A stretch of 64,000 nucleotides of DNA from Streptomyces cinnamoneus (GTDB lineage: Bacteria > Actinomycetota > Actinomycetes > Streptomycetales > Streptomycetaceae), in assembly GCF_002939475.1 (NCBI RefSeq), contig NZ_PKFQ01000001.1, positions 6,197,001-6,261,000 of the forward strand, given 5' to 3'. Of this stretch, positions 25,846-36,751 are shown in pieces; within the stretch, counting starts at the first letter, position 1, and the number at the start of each line of letters is the position of its first letter. A model generated the notes under the pieces. That model saw only the letters and a program-made list of their open reading frames with translations, was not told the origin of the DNA and ran no database searches. Position numbers and translations under genes: made by a program.

Positions 25846-26659
25846 CCCGCGCACGGCCGTCCCGGCGGCGGCGGTCACGCTGGTCGTCCTCGTCGCCCTG
25901 GTGGTGCCGTACGCCGCGCCCCTCGACGAGCAGGCCGTCGACCTCGGCGCGAAACTGCTGCCACCCTCCTGGTCCCACCCCTTCGGCACCGACGAGGTGG
26001 GCCGCGACCTGCTGCTGCGCTGCGTCCACGGCCTGCGCGTCTCCCTCCTCGTCGGCGTGGCCGCCGCCGTCGTCGCGACCGTCGTCGGCACGGCCGTCGG
26101 CGCGCTGGCCGGCGCCCTCGGCGGCTGGGCGGACCGCGCCGTGATGCGGGTGGTCGACCTCTTCTCCTCCGTGCCCCACCTGCTGCTCGGCATCTTCGTC
26201 GTCGCCGTGCTCCGCCCCGGCGTCTGGCCCGTGATCGCCTCGGTCGCGGTCACGCACTGGCTGTCGACGGCGCGGATCGTCCGCGCCGAGCTGCTGTCGC
26301 TGCGCACCCGCCCCTACGTCGACGCCGCCGTCTCCGGCGGCGCGTCCCGCTGGCGCGTCACCGTGCGGCACCTGCTGCCGGCGGTCGCCCCCCAGGCGGG
26401 ACTCGCCGCGGTGCTGATGATCCCGCACGCCGTCTGGCACGAATCCGCGCTGTCCTTCCTCGGCCTGGGCCTGCCCACCCACCAGGCCAGCCTCGGCACC
26501 ATGGTCCAGAGCGCGCGCGGGTCCCTCCTCGCCGGCGACTGGTGGCCGACCCTCTTCCCCGGCCTGTTCATCGTCCTGCCGACCCTGGCCGTGGCGGGCC
26601 TCGCGGGTGCCTGGCGCGAACGGCTCAACCCGCGCCGCCGATCGGAGCTGACGCTGTGA
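25832..26659 (+). CDS. nikC: Nickel/peptide-type ABC permease, DppC/NikC-like
   Basis: This 275-residue permease has the hallmark HPFGTDEVGRDLLLRCVHG after the first membrane helix, typical of DppC/NikC proteins, and an EAA loop around VDAAVSGGASRWRVTVRHLL. It overlaps nikB by 14 bp. Together the two permeases form the membrane channel. Confidence 0.85.
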   Translation: MKRCDPRTAVPAAAVTLVVLVALVVPYAAPLDEQAVDLGAKLLPPSWSHPFGTDEVGRDLLLRCVHGLRVSLLVGVAAAVVATVVGTAVGALAGALGGWADRAVMRVVDLFSSVPHLLLGIFVVAVLRPGVWPVIASVAVTHWLSTARIVRAELLSLRTRPYVDAAVSGGASRWRVTVRHLLPAVAPQAGLAAVLMIPHAVWHESALSFLGLGLPTHQASLGTMVQSARGSLLAGDWWPTLFPGLFIVLPTLAVAGLAGAWRERLNPRRRSELTL

Positions 26660-27636
26660 CGACGCCGGCCCCCTCGACGCCCCCGGCCACGGACGCGGCA
26701 GCCGTCCTGGACGTCCGCGGCCTGACCGTACGCTTCCGCATGCGCGCGGGCCGCGACGTCGCCGCCGTCACCGACGTGTCCTTCCGGCTCATGCCGGGAG
26801 AGTGCCTCGCGCTCATCGGCGAGAGCGGCTGCGGCAAGTCCGTGCTCGCCTCCGCGCTGCTGGGCCTGCTGCCCGCCAACGCCCGGACCACCGGCCACGC
26901 CCACCTCGGGGACCTGGACCTGCTCGCCGCCGACGAGCGCACCCTGGCCCGCACCGTACGCGGCCGCCGCATCGGCCTCGTCCCGCAGAGCCCCGCCGCG
27001 CACCTCACGCCCGTGCGGACCGTACGCGCGCAGCTGCGCGAGACCGTGCGCGAGCTGACGGGCGCCCGGGGGAGGGCCCTGGACGAAGCCGTCGAGGCGA
27101 CCGCCGAGCGGGCCGCCTTCCCGGCCGGCCACCTCGACCGCCACCCCCACCAGCTCTCCGGCGGCCTGGCCCAGCGCGCCGCCACCGCGCTCGCCTTGGC
27201 CGGCGACGCGCCGCTGCTGCTCGCCGACGAGCCGACCACCGGCCTCGACCGCGACCTCGTCGACCGCACGGCCGACGAGCTGCGCCGCCACGCGGACGCC
27301 GGCCACGCCCTCCTGATGATCACCCACGACCTGGCGGCGGCACGGCGCGTCGCCGACCGCGTCGCCGTGATGTACGCGGGCCGCATCGTCGAAATCGCCC
27401 CCGCCGCCGACTTCTTCGGCGCCACCGGGCCCCGGCACCCCTACGCCCGCGGCCTCCTCGACGCCCTGCCGGAGCGTGCCTTCACCCCCGTCCCCGGCAT
27501 GCCGCCGGAGCTGGACGCCCTCCCCGACGGCTGTGCCTTCGCGGCGCGGTGCGCCCGGGCGACCGAGGAGTGCGCGGCGCTACCGGAGTTCACGGGCGGC
27601 GTCGCCTGTCACCACGAGGAGCCCCCCGGTGCTTGA
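26656..27636 (+). CDS. nikD: Nickel/peptide-type ABC ATPase, NikD-like
   Basis: This 326-residue ATPase has Walker A GESGCGKS, signature LSGGLAQR, Walker B LLLADEPTTGLD and H-loop MITHD. The C-terminal oligopeptide-transporter extension contains a cysteine-rich segment (FAARCARATEECA). GTG 26656 overlaps the nikC stop by 4 bp. Confidence 0.85.
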   Translation: MTTPAPSTPPATDAAAVLDVRGLTVRFRMRAGRDVAAVTDVSFRLMPGECLALIGESGCGKSVLASALLGLLPANARTTGHAHLGDLDLLAADERTLARTVRGRRIGLVPQSPAAHLTPVRTVRAQLRETVRELTGARGRALDEAVEATAERAAFPAGHLDRHPHQLSGGLAQRAATALALAGDAPLLLADEPTTGLDRDLVDRTADELRRHADAGHALLMITHDLAAARRVADRVAVMYAGRIVEIAPAADFFGATGPRHPYARGLLDALPERAFTPVPGMPPELDALPDGCAFAARCARATEECAALPEFTGGVACHHEEPPGA

Positions 27637-28297
27637 ACTGCGCGGCGTCACCGCCGGCTACGACCCGCGCGAACCCGTCGTCCACGACGTCTCGCTGACC
27701 GTCGGCGACGGCGAGGCCGTCGGCCTGCTCGGCCCCAGCGGATGCGGCAAGTCGACCCTGGCGCGCGTCGCCGCGCTGCTGCACCGGCCCGTGGCCGGGA
27801 CCGTCGTCATCGACGGCGAGCCCGCCCGCGGCTGGCGCCACCGGGCACCGCGCGCACAGCGCACGGCGTTCGGCGTCGTCTTCCAGCAGCCACGGCAGTC
27901 CGCCGACCCCCGGCTGCGGCTCGACGACCTGATCGCCGAGCCGCTGCGCGCGACCGGGCGGCGCGGCGAGGCGGCCGAGCGCGTCGCCGCGCTCGCCGCC
28001 GCCGTCGGCCTGTCCGGGGAACTGCTCGCCCGGCGTCCGCACGAGGTCAGCGACGGACAGCTGCAACGCGCCTGCGTGGCACGGGCGCTCGTGCTGCGTC
28101 CCCGGTGGCTGGTCTGCGACGAGATGACCGCCATGCTGGACGCGTCGACGACCGCCGCGCTGGTGGCCGTCGTCGAGGCGTACCGCCGGGAGAGCGGTGC
28201 GGGACTGCTGACCGTCGGCCATGACGCGGTGCTGCTGGAGCGGTGGTGCGACCGCACGATGCGCTGGGCGGACCTCGCCGCCGAACGGCGCCCCTAG
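27629..28297 (+). CDS. nikE: Nickel/peptide-type ABC ATPase, NikE-like
   Basis: This 222-residue compact ATPase has Walker A GPSGCGKST, a variant signature VSDGQLQR (Ser-Asp-Gly instead of Ser-Gly-Gly) and Walker B WLVCDEMTAMLD. It lacks the long C-terminal extension of DppF-type proteins, which fits NikE. The start GTG 27629, with GAGGAG upstream, overlaps nikD by 8 bp. It is the last gene of the operon and converges on lysX. Confidence 0.8.
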   Translation: MLELRGVTAGYDPREPVVHDVSLTVGDGEAVGLLGPSGCGKSTLARVAALLHRPVAGTVVIDGEPARGWRHRAPRAQRTAFGVVFQQPRQSADPRLRLDDLIAEPLRATGRRGEAAERVAALAAAVGLSGELLARRPHEVSDGQLQRACVARALVLRPRWLVCDEMTAMLDASTTAALVAVVEAYRRESGAGLLTVGHDAVLLERWCDRTMRWADLAAERRP

Positions 28298-28331
28298 GGG
28301 GTGTCCGATGGGTCGGTACGGGCCCCTCGCC

Positions 28332-31300
28332 TCACCGGTGCCGCACCAGCGGAAACGGCAGCGTCTCCCTGATCGACAGCCCCGTCAGGAACATCACCAG
28401 CCGGTCCACTCCGAGCCCCAGCCCGCCCGTCGGCGGCATCGCGTACTCCAGTGCCCGCAGGAAGTCCTCGTCCAGCTCCATCGCCTCCGGGTCGCCGCCC
28501 GCCGCCAGCAGCGACTGCGCCGTCAGCCGGCGCCGCTGCTCGACCGGATCGATCAGCTCGGAATACGCCGTGCCCAGCTCCGTGCCGAAGGCCACGAGGT
28601 CCCAGCGCTCCGCCAACCGCGCGTCCCCCCGGTGGGGCCGCGTCAGCGGTGAGACGTCCGTGGGGAAGTCCTTGTAGAAGACGGGCAGCGTGGTGCGTTC
28701 CTCGACCAGCCGCTCGTACATCTCCAGCACCACGTCACCGCGCCCGTCCTCCGGCCGGTGCGGCACACCCACCGCGTCACAGCACGCCCGCAGCGCCTCG
28801 GTGGGCGTATCCGCACCGATCTCCCGGCCGAGCGCCTCCGAGAGGGCGCCGTAAACGGTCTTCACGGGCCAGACCCCCGAGATGTCGTGCTCCGTCCGCT
28901 TCCCGTCACCGTCCACCCGCACCGCGACCGCCGAGCCGTGCGCGGCGACGGCCGCCTCCTGGATCAGCTCACGGGTCAGGTCCAGCATCACGTCGTAGTC
29001 GGCGAACGCCTGGTACGCCTCCAGCATCGTGAACTCGGGGTTGTGCTTGTAGGAGATGCCCTCGTTGCGGAACGTCCGGCCCAGCTCGAAGACCTTCTCC
29101 ATGCCGCCCACGCACAGCCGCTTGAGATACAGCTCGGGCGCGATCCGCAGATACAGGTCCAGGTCGTATGCGTTGATGTGGGTGGTGAACGGCCGGGCGT
29201 TCGCGCCGCCGTGGACCTGCTGGAGCATCGGCGTCTCGACCTCCAGGAAGCCCCGCGCCAGCAACCCCTGCCGCAGCGCCTGCACCGCCGCGCTGCGGGC
29301 CCGCACGGTCCGGCGCGCCCCGGGCGAGACGGCGAGGTCCACGTACCGCATCCGGACCCGGGCCTCCGGGTCGCTCAGGCCGTGCCGCTTGTCGGGCAGG
29401 GGGCGCAGGCACTTGGCGGTCATACGGGCACGGGTCACGAAGACGCTCAGCTCACCGCGGTCCGTGGTGCCGACCTCACCCTCGGCCTCGACGTGGTCGC
29501 CGAGGTCGACGTGAGCGGAGAAGCGCCTGAGCAGCTCGTCGCCCGAACCGTCGCGGGTGAGGACGAGCTGGAGGTCGCCCGACCAGTCGCGCAGCAGGGC
29601 GAAGGCCACCCCGCCGTGGTTGCGGATCAGCAGCACCCGTCCGGTGACGGTCACCCGCGCACCGGTGCGGGACGCGGGAGGCAGCCCCGGGTGGGCCGCG
29701 CGGACGGCGGCGAGGGTGTGGGTGCGGTGGGCGTCCACGGGATAGGGGTCGACGCCCGCCGCCCGCAGCCGCTCCAGCTTCCGCCGCCGCACCCGTACCT
29801 GCTCCGGCAGCCCGGCCGTCTCGTCCCCGGCCTCCGCGCCCGTACCCGCTCCGGGGACGAACCCCAGCTCGGAGAGCGAGGGCAGCCCCGCCGTGGACGC
29901 GGGGCTGGCGATGCCCCGGGGCCGCCCCCGGCGCCACAGCTTGCCGAGGCTCGGCACCGCGACGAAGCCCTCGGCGATCCCCGCGGCCAGCCCGATCCGG
30001 GCCAGCGCACCGGCGTCGGCGTAGCACAGGAACCGGGGGTGCCACTCGGGGTTGTACTTCACGTTCGAGCGGTAGAGCGCCTCCAGCTGCCACCACTTGG
30101 AGAAGAACAACAGCAGTTTGCGCCACAGCCGCAACACCGGCCCCGCTCCGATGCGCGCGCCCTCCTCGAAGGCCGAGCGGAAGACGGCGAAGTTGAGCGA
30201 GATGCGCTTGACGCCGAACCGCCCGGCCTGCGCGCACAGCCGGGCGACCATGAACTCCATGACCCCGTTGGGCGCGGCGCGGTCACGGCGCATCACGTCC
30301 AGCGAGACCCCGTCCGCTCCCCACGGCACGAACGACAGCAGGGCGATCATCGTGCCCTCGTTGTCGAACGCCTCGACGAGCAGGCAGTCGCCGTCGGCCG
30401 GATCGCCCAGGCGGCCCAGCGCCATGGAGAAGCCCCGCTCGGTCTCGGTGTCCCGCCAGGCGTCGGCACGCCGGATGACCTCGCCCATCTCCTCGTCGGA
30501 CAGCGCGGAGTGGCGCCGGACGCGCACGGTCGCGCCGGTGCGCTCGACGCGGTGGACGGCCTGGCGGGTCACCCGCATCTCGCGGCCCTCCAGGTCGAAG
30601 GAGGAGACCTGGAGGACGGCCTCGTCACCCAGCTGCAGCGCTCCGAGCCCCGAACGGGCGTAGGCCTTGGCCCCCTCCTCGCTCGCGCCCATGACGGCGG
30701 GCTGCCAGCCGTAGCGGCCCGCCACGCCCAGCCAGGCCTCGATGGCCGGGGTCCACGCCTCGGGGTCGCCCAGCGGGTCGCCGGAGGCCAGGCAGACGCC
30801 CGCCTCGACGCGGTAGGTGACGGCGCCCTTGCCGCTGGGGGAGAAGACGACGGCCTTGTCGCGGCGCGTCGCGAAGTAGCCGAGCGAGTCCCGGGCGCCG
30901 TAGCGGCCGAGCAGGGCGCGGATGCGGGGTTCCTCGTCGTCGTGCAGCGCCGCCACCAGACGCTGGGACCGGAAGAGCGCCATGGCCGCGTTGAGCAGGG
31001 CCAGCGCGCCGAACAGGCCCAGGAGGAAGTAGAGCCAGTGCGGCGGGTGCCCGTCGAAGTGCCGGCCGCTGACGAGGCCGCCGCACACCTTGTTGGCCAC
31101 GAACAGCAGCCGGTTGCCCCCACCGGGCTCCAGCGTGCCGGGGAAGAGCGACACCAGGCCCCAGCCGACCAGGATGGCCACCGCGAGCCCCGCCACGAGA
31201 ACGAGCAGGGCCCTCAGGAACGCCCCGCGCCGCGACGCCGCGTAGAACTCCCGTCGCGCGAGGACCAGCAGGACGATCGCGGCGGCGCTCACCGACGTCG

Positions 31301-31697
31301 AGGGGATCATGTCCCAGTAGCCCACGGACAGCAGCAGCGCGTCCGCGAGCAGCAACAGGGTGAGATAGGCCAGGACGAACCAGAGCGTGACCCGCTTGCG
31401 GGCGGCCATCGCCGCGGCGAGCAGCAGCAGGAAGACGGCATAGGCGAGGTTGGGCGCCGTCGGCACCGTCAGCAGGTCCATGGCGTCGGTCACCGGGGTG
31501 GCCACGCGCCGCAGCGGCGGAATCAGCGCGGTGATCGCGCAGAAGACGCCGAGCAGGGCGAAGAAGAGCGCGAACCCGTTGGGCACCCGGTGCAGGAAGC
31601 GCCGCCAGGCGGTGGTCCGCTCGCCGGCCCCGGCGGTCTCCCGCACCGTGGTCTCCGGCACTGTGGCGGTCCCGCCGTCCCGGGTCGTGCGGCTCAT
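28332..31697 (-). CDS. lysX: Bifunctional lysylphosphatidylglycerol synthase/lysine-tRNA ligase LysX
   Basis: This 1121-residue fusion is known from mycobacteria and many actinobacteria. The N-terminal third holds about seven membrane segments (roughly residues 35-240). The middle is a DUF2156/MprF-type lysyltransferase domain (VVFSPSGKGAVTYRV, then WWQLEALYRSNVKYNPEWHP). The C-terminal half is an OB fold followed by a class II lysyl-tRNA synthetase core (VETPMLQQVHGGANARPF, FELGRTFRNEGIS, final GGLGLGVDRLVM). It makes Lys-tRNA and transfers lysine to membrane phosphatidylglycerol, reducing surface negative charge. It is probably not the only lysyl-tRNA synthetase of the cell. Confidence 0.93.
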   Translation of the reverse strand: MSRTTRDGGTATVPETTVRETAGAGERTTAWRRFLHRVPNGFALFFALLGVFCAITALIPPLRRVATPVTDAMDLLTVPTAPNLAYAVFLLLLAAAMAARKRVTLWFVLAYLTLLLLADALLLSVGYWDMIPSTSVSAAAIVLLVLARREFYAASRRGAFLRALLVLVAGLAVAILVGWGLVSLFPGTLEPGGGNRLLFVANKVCGGLVSGRHFDGHPPHWLYFLLGLFGALALLNAAMALFRSQRLVAALHDDEEPRIRALLGRYGARDSLGYFATRRDKAVVFSPSGKGAVTYRVEAGVCLASGDPLGDPEAWTPAIEAWLGVAGRYGWQPAVMGASEEGAKAYARSGLGALQLGDEAVLQVSSFDLEGREMRVTRQAVHRVERTGATVRVRRHSALSDEEMGEVIRRADAWRDTETERGFSMALGRLGDPADGDCLLVEAFDNEGTMIALLSFVPWGADGVSLDVMRRDRAAPNGVMEFMVARLCAQAGRFGVKRISLNFAVFRSAFEEGARIGAGPVLRLWRKLLLFFSKWWQLEALYRSNVKYNPEWHPRFLCYADAGALARIGLAAGIAEGFVAVPSLGKLWRRGRPRGIASPASTAGLPSLSELGFVPGAGTGAEAGDETAGLPEQVRVRRRKLERLRAAGVDPYPVDAHRTHTLAAVRAAHPGLPPASRTGARVTVTGRVLLIRNHGGVAFALLRDWSGDLQLVLTRDGSGDELLRRFSAHVDLGDHVEAEGEVGTTDRGELSVFVTRARMTAKCLRPLPDKRHGLSDPEARVRMRYVDLAVSPGARRTVRARSAAVQALRQGLLARGFLEVETPMLQQVHGGANARPFTTHINAYDLDLYLRIAPELYLKRLCVGGMEKVFELGRTFRNEGISYKHNPEFTMLEAYQAFADYDVMLDLTRELIQEAAVAAHGSAVAVRVDGDGKRTEHDISGVWPVKTVYGALSEALGREIGADTPTEALRACCDAVGVPHRPEDGRGDVVLEMYERLVEERTTLPVFYKDFPTDVSPLTRPHRGDARLAERWDLVAFGTELGTAYSELIDPVEQRRRLTAQSLLAAGGDPEAMELDEDFLRALEYAMPPTGGLGLGVDRLVMFLTGLSIRETLPFPLVRHR

Positions 31698-31934
31698 TCC
31701 GTCAGCCTAGGCACGCCGTGGGCCGTGCGCCTGTCGAGCGTCCGCCCGGGCCCGCACGGCCCACCGCCGCCTCATGGGCGGCCGCTCGCGACCCGCCTCC
31801 CGGCACCGGATCCGCTGCGCACCCGCCCGTACCGGTGACATCCATACCCGAATGGAGTATGCCCGGCGCGCGGGTCCAGGTGGTGGGATGAGCCAGACTG
31901 GCGGACAACCGCCGCTCCGCCGAGGAGGTTCGCC

Positions 31935-32129
31935 ATGGCCGTTTCGATCTCCGTGGTCCTGTTGCTTCTGGTCCTGGCAGTGGTGTTCATGCGCAGCGGG
32001 GGCCTGAAATTCGCGCATGCGCTCGTCTGTGTCCTGCTCGGCTTCCTGCTCGCGAGCACCAGCGTCGCGCCGACCATCTCCCACGGCCTGTCGGCGACCA
32101 CCCAGCTCGTCGGCGACGTCCGGCCCTGA
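31935..32129 (+). CDS. Small hypothetical membrane protein
   Basis: This is a 64-residue protein with two hydrophobic stretches: an N-terminal one beginning at VSISVVLLLLVLAVVFM and a second at LVCVLLGFLLAST. A good ribosome site (GAGGAGG, 5 bp before ATG) supports translation. It stands alone between divergent lysX and the convergent shell gene, in a 470-bp gap. Function unknown. I see no link to the encapsulins beyond position. Confidence 0.7.
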   Translation: MAVSISVVLLLLVLAVVFMRSGGLKFAHALVCVLLGFLLASTSVAPTISHGLSATTQLVGDVRP

Positions 32130-32132
32130 GCG

Positions 32133-32161
32133 GGCCGGGCCCCGGCGACCGGAGCCCGGCC
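32133..32161. terminator. Bidirectional hairpin terminator
   Basis: A perfect 8-bp GC stem (32133-32140 with 32154-32161, 13-nt loop) lies in the 38-bp gap between the convergent small membrane protein and shell gene. Confidence 0.55.
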
Positions 32162-32167
32162 GGTGGT

Positions 32168-33589
32168 TCAGCGTCCGATCTCGACGTCCTCCAGGATGCC
32201 CAGCGCGTCCGGCACCAGCACCGCGGCGGAGTAGTAGGCGCTCACCAGATAGGAGGAGACCGCCTGCTCGCTGATGCCCATGAAGCGCACGTTGAGACTG
32301 GGCTGGTACTCGTCGGGGATGCCGGTCTGATGGAGGCCGATGACGCCCTGGTTCTCCTCACCGGTCCGCATGGCGATGATGGAGCTGGTGCCCGTGGGGC
32401 TGATCGGGATCTTGTTGCAGGGCAGCAGCGGAACTCCGCGCCAGGAACGCACCGCGGTGCCCATGACCTCGATGTTCTTGGGATACAGGCCCCGGCTGCT
32501 GCACTCGCGACCGAACGCGGCGATCGTGCGCGGATGGGCCAGCAGGTACTGGGTCTTGCGGCGCCGTGACAGCAGTTCGTCGAGGTCGTCGGGGGTGGGT
32601 GGGCCGCTGCGGGTGTGGATGCGCTGGCTGAGGTCGGCGTTGTGGAGGAGGCCGAAGTCGCGGTTGTTGACCATTTCGTGTTCTTGGCGTTCGCGCAGGG
32701 CCTCGATGGTCAGGCGGAGCTGTTGTTCGAGCTGGTTCATCGGTTCGTTGTAGAGGTCGGCGACGCGGGTGTGGACGCGCAGGACCGTCTGGGCCACGCT
32801 CAGCTCGTACTCACGGGGCCTGAGCTCGTAGTCGACGAACGTGCCGGGAATGAGGGGCTCTCCCGAGTGCCCGGAGGTCACGGTGATGTCGGCCTCGCCG
32901 CGCTTGTTCGCCGGGGGCGTGGGACGGTCCGCGAAGCCGTCGACATGGGCGCGCAGGGCCTCGGAGCGGTCGGCCAGCTCCTGGAAGGCCTGGAGGGAGA
33001 GGGACAGGACCGTGCAGCGGGTCGTCGCGCGCACGGTGAAGCCCCAGGTCGCGTCCGGCTCCAGGGGCGCCCGGTCGCCGAAGTAGTCGCCGTCGCCCAG
33101 GATGCCGAGCGTCGTCTCGTCCCCGTATTCGCCGGGGCCCGTCTTGGTGAGCTTGCCGTGGGCGATGAGGAAGATCTCGTCGGCGGGCCGGCCCGCTTCG
33201 ACGAGCACGTCGCCCGCGGCGTACTCCCGCTGGACGAACGCGTTCGCCAGGGCCTCCAGGGTGTCGGTGTCCCCGAAGTCGCGCAGCAGCGGCAGCTCGC
33301 CCAGCTCGGCCGGGATGACCCGCACCTCGGTGCCGGTCGAGACGAACTCGACGCGGCCGTCGCCCAGGGTGTAGACCAGCCGCCGGTTGACCCGGTAGGT
33401 GCCGGCCGAGACCTGCACCCAGGGCAGGACGCGCAGCAGCCAGCGGGAGGAGATGCCGCGCATCTGGGGCACGGACTTGGTGGTCGTCGCGAGCTGGCGC
33501 GCCGCGCCCGTGCCCAGGCTCAGCTGTGTGTCGGCCGGTTGAGCCGGGGTCGGCTGGTCGGACTGGTCCGGCTCCACTGACGTGGTCAT
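32168..33589 (-). CDS. Family 2B encapsulin shell protein, copy 1
   Basis: This 473-residue EshA-like protein is a family 2B encapsulin: an HK97-type capsid fold with an inserted cyclic-nucleotide-binding-like domain. Residues 1-30 are a disordered arm; 35-100 (TTTKSVPQMRGISSRWLLR) begin the capsid fold; 100-215 are the cNMP-like domain with a loose phosphate cassette (FGD at 170-172, Arg187); 260-473 complete the capsid fold, with the hallmark GIPDEYQPSLNVRFMGISEQ. Such shells assemble into nanocompartments, in Streptomyces often around terpene cyclases. The ATG is preceded by GGGTGAG. It lies 175 bp downstream of copy 2, in the same direction. Confidence 0.88.
   Translation of the reverse strand: MTTSVEPDQSDQPTPAQPADTQLSLGTGAARQLATTTKSVPQMRGISSRWLLRVLPWVQVSAGTYRVNRRLVYTLGDGRVEFVSTGTEVRVIPAELGELPLLRDFGDTDTLEALANAFVQREYAAGDVLVEAGRPADEIFLIAHGKLTKTGPGEYGDETTLGILGDGDYFGDRAPLEPDATWGFTVRATTRCTVLSLSLQAFQELADRSEALRAHVDGFADRPTPPANKRGEADITVTSGHSGEPLIPGTFVDYELRPREYELSVAQTVLRVHTRVADLYNEPMNQLEQQLRLTIEALRERQEHEMVNNRDFGLLHNADLSQRIHTRSGPPTPDDLDELLSRRRKTQYLLAHPRTIAAFGRECSSRGLYPKNIEVMGTAVRSWRGVPLLPCNKIPISPTGTSSIIAMRTGEENQGVIGLHQTGIPDEYQPSLNVRFMGISEQAVSSYLVSAYYSAAVLVPDALGILEDVEIGR
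32571..32804. repeat. Near-identical block shared by the two shell genes, copy A
   Basis: This 234-bp block corresponds to codons of about residues 263-340 of shell copy 1. It matches 34171-34404 in all but one base (32684 T against 34284 C). Sequence on both sides diverges at once, so the block has sharp borders. Confidence 0.95.
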
Positions 33590-33723
33590 AAGCGGGGCTC
33601 ACCCATCTGTGCGTGACGTGGCATGACGGTGGTGCGGGAGGACAGGAGCCGGGGGCTGCGAAGCCGGACGACGGGACGGCGGCTGTGCCCAGACCGATGG
33701 GCCCGCCCCGGCATCCGGTCGCG

Positions 33724-33739
33724 GCCCCCGGCAGGGGGC
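33724..33739 (-). terminator. Weak hairpin between the two shell genes
   Basis: GCCCCC-ggca-GGGGGC is a 6-bp stem in the 175-bp gap after shell copy 2. It may attenuate read-through into copy 1 and so set the ratio of the two shell proteins. It could also be chance in GC-rich DNA. Confidence 0.3.
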
Positions 33740-33764
33740 GACGACTTCTGCGGGATACCCGCGC

Positions 33765-35177
<1,413 letters not shown>

Positions 35178-35311
35178 ATGCGAAAGCCCACCCATCCAAT
35201 ACGGAACTGCCTGCTACGGAACCGCGAGGAATTCGCGCTCGGCCGCATTCGAAGTTAGCAGCGGAATTAGGCCGGGGCGATCACTCAAAAGGATGGGATT
35301 AAAGTCCGGTG

Positions 35312-36556
35312 TCAAGGTCGGATAAAAATGCCGATACCGTTGGCCACGGCTCGCTCCGCGCCGCCCGACGGGTGGTTGCGCACCGTCGGCCGGCCACCGG
35401 ACCGGGCGCGGGTGACGAGTGTGGACGAGCCGCCCCCGTCGAGGTTGAAGGCGTCGACCGCCCCCAGCCGCCGCATCGTCCGGGCCAGTTCCGCGACGGT
35501 CAGCCCGGAGCGGTAGGCCGGTGAGCCGTCCAGCGCCAGGAGGTACAGCCGCCGTCCCCGGCCGGCCAGACCGGCGGCCGTGCGCACGGCCGAGGTCCTG
35601 CGGTCCAGCCCCGGAAGCGAGGCGCCGCCGCGCAGGATCGGGAAGCCCCCGACCGCGAACCGCGGAGTCCGGGCCCGCCGCGACCGCAACCGCTGCTCCA
35701 CCTTCACCCGGTCGCCGACCCGCAGCCTGCGCAGCGCGCGCGCTCCCTTCTCACGCCCGACCAGCACCACCGACCCGCGCGCGATCGCGCCCCGCCCCGG
35801 CCTGTGCGCCGCCGACGCCACCCGGCCCCGTCTGATGGTCAGTTCATAGGTGACGTCGCTGCACGGCGCGCCCCTGTCGTGGTCGGTCCCGCACGTCGCC
35901 CGCTCCCGGGAGGACCGGCCCCACGCCGGAGTGAAGGCGCCGATGCCGCCGACGGGCAGCGCGTACTGGTTGAAGCCGCTCAGCGGAAGCTCCTCGTCCT
36001 CGGTGAGCACCGAGCCGTCCAGCACGAGCCGGTCGAGCCGCCCCACCCGGTCCCGGCCCACGGTCAGGACGTCCTCGGTGGTGGCCCCGGACGGCATCGC
36101 CGGCCCGAAGCGCTGGCCGTCCGGCACCGCGCCCTTCAGCGCCCGGCCGCCGGACACGGCCGGACCCACCGGAGCGCCCGTCACCTCCACACCCGGGTGC
36201 TGGTCCTCGTTGATGTTGAAGAAGTCCCCGTTCACCGCCCCCACGGCGCCGCGTTCGCCGGCCAGCAGGGACGTCCGCTCCCGCGCCCCGACCGCACCGG
36301 GGTACAAAAGGTCCACGGAGACATGGCGGTTGCGCAGGTCGACCGTGAGCAGATGCCCGTACGCGGGCCCGTGCGAGCCCTTCAACGAGAACTTCCGGTA
36401 CGTCACTCCCGACCCCAGCGACGCGGCGGCGCCCAGCTCCAGGGAGGAGACCTCGTCCGTGTCGGCCCACGCCGGGCCGCCGCCGACCAGCGAGATCCAT
36501 GCCACCAGAACCGTCAGCGCCCCCCGCAGGCGGCGGCCACTTCTACCCACTGTCAC
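35312..36556 (-). CDS. Secreted phosphodiester glycosidase (NAGPA-domain) protein
   Basis: This protein of about 414 residues has an N-terminal signal peptide (LRGALTVLVAWISLVGGGPAWA) and a NAGPA/exopolysaccharide domain. The family signatures are NGDFFN in the first half and FNLDGGGSSTL near the C-terminus. In other organisms this domain removes GlcNAc from mannose-6-phosphodiesters or acts on exopolysaccharide. The start is uncertain: GTG 36556 places the signal peptide at the N-terminus, GTG 36550 is close, and an ATG at 36658 would put 34 odd residues in front. It is outside or cell-surface located. Confidence 0.8.
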   Translation of the reverse strand: MTVGRSGRRLRGALTVLVAWISLVGGGPAWADTDEVSSLELGAAASLGSGVTYRKFSLKGSHGPAYGHLLTVDLRNRHVSVDLLYPGAVGARERTSLLAGERGAVGAVNGDFFNINEDQHPGVEVTGAPVGPAVSGGRALKGAVPDGQRFGPAMPSGATTEDVLTVGRDRVGRLDRLVLDGSVLTEDEELPLSGFNQYALPVGGIGAFTPAWGRSSRERATCGTDHDRGAPCSDVTYELTIRRGRVASAAHRPGRGAIARGSVVLVGREKGARALRRLRVGDRVKVEQRLRSRRARTPRFAVGGFPILRGGASLPGLDRRTSAVRTAAGLAGRGRRLYLLALDGSPAYRSGLTVAELARTMRRLGAVDAFNLDGGGSSTLVTRARSGGRPTVRNHPSGGAERAVANGIGIFIRP

Positions 36557-36751
36557 CCCAGAGGTCTCGTCAACTCCGTCATGACACACGGCACTTATCC
36601 ATGCCCCCGAAAGAACACCGAGGAACACCCCGGCATCGGTCCGGGCAACTCTCGACACGTCCCTGTCAAACGGCCCTGGGGGCCCCGATACTCACGACCA
36701 GCAGCTCGCGCAGAGCGCGCCTATTCGCCCACCCCACCGGGAGGCCGCCCC

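Noticed and set aside
28758..31838. Open frame of 1026 codons antisense to lysX
   Set aside because: It is a shadow of the lysX reading frame in GC-rich DNA with no recognisable motif.
31843..31861. CATAC...GTATG inverted repeat upstream of the small membrane protein
   Set aside because: The arms are only 5 bp with a 9-nt spacer and no known regulator matches; not strong enough to call an operator.
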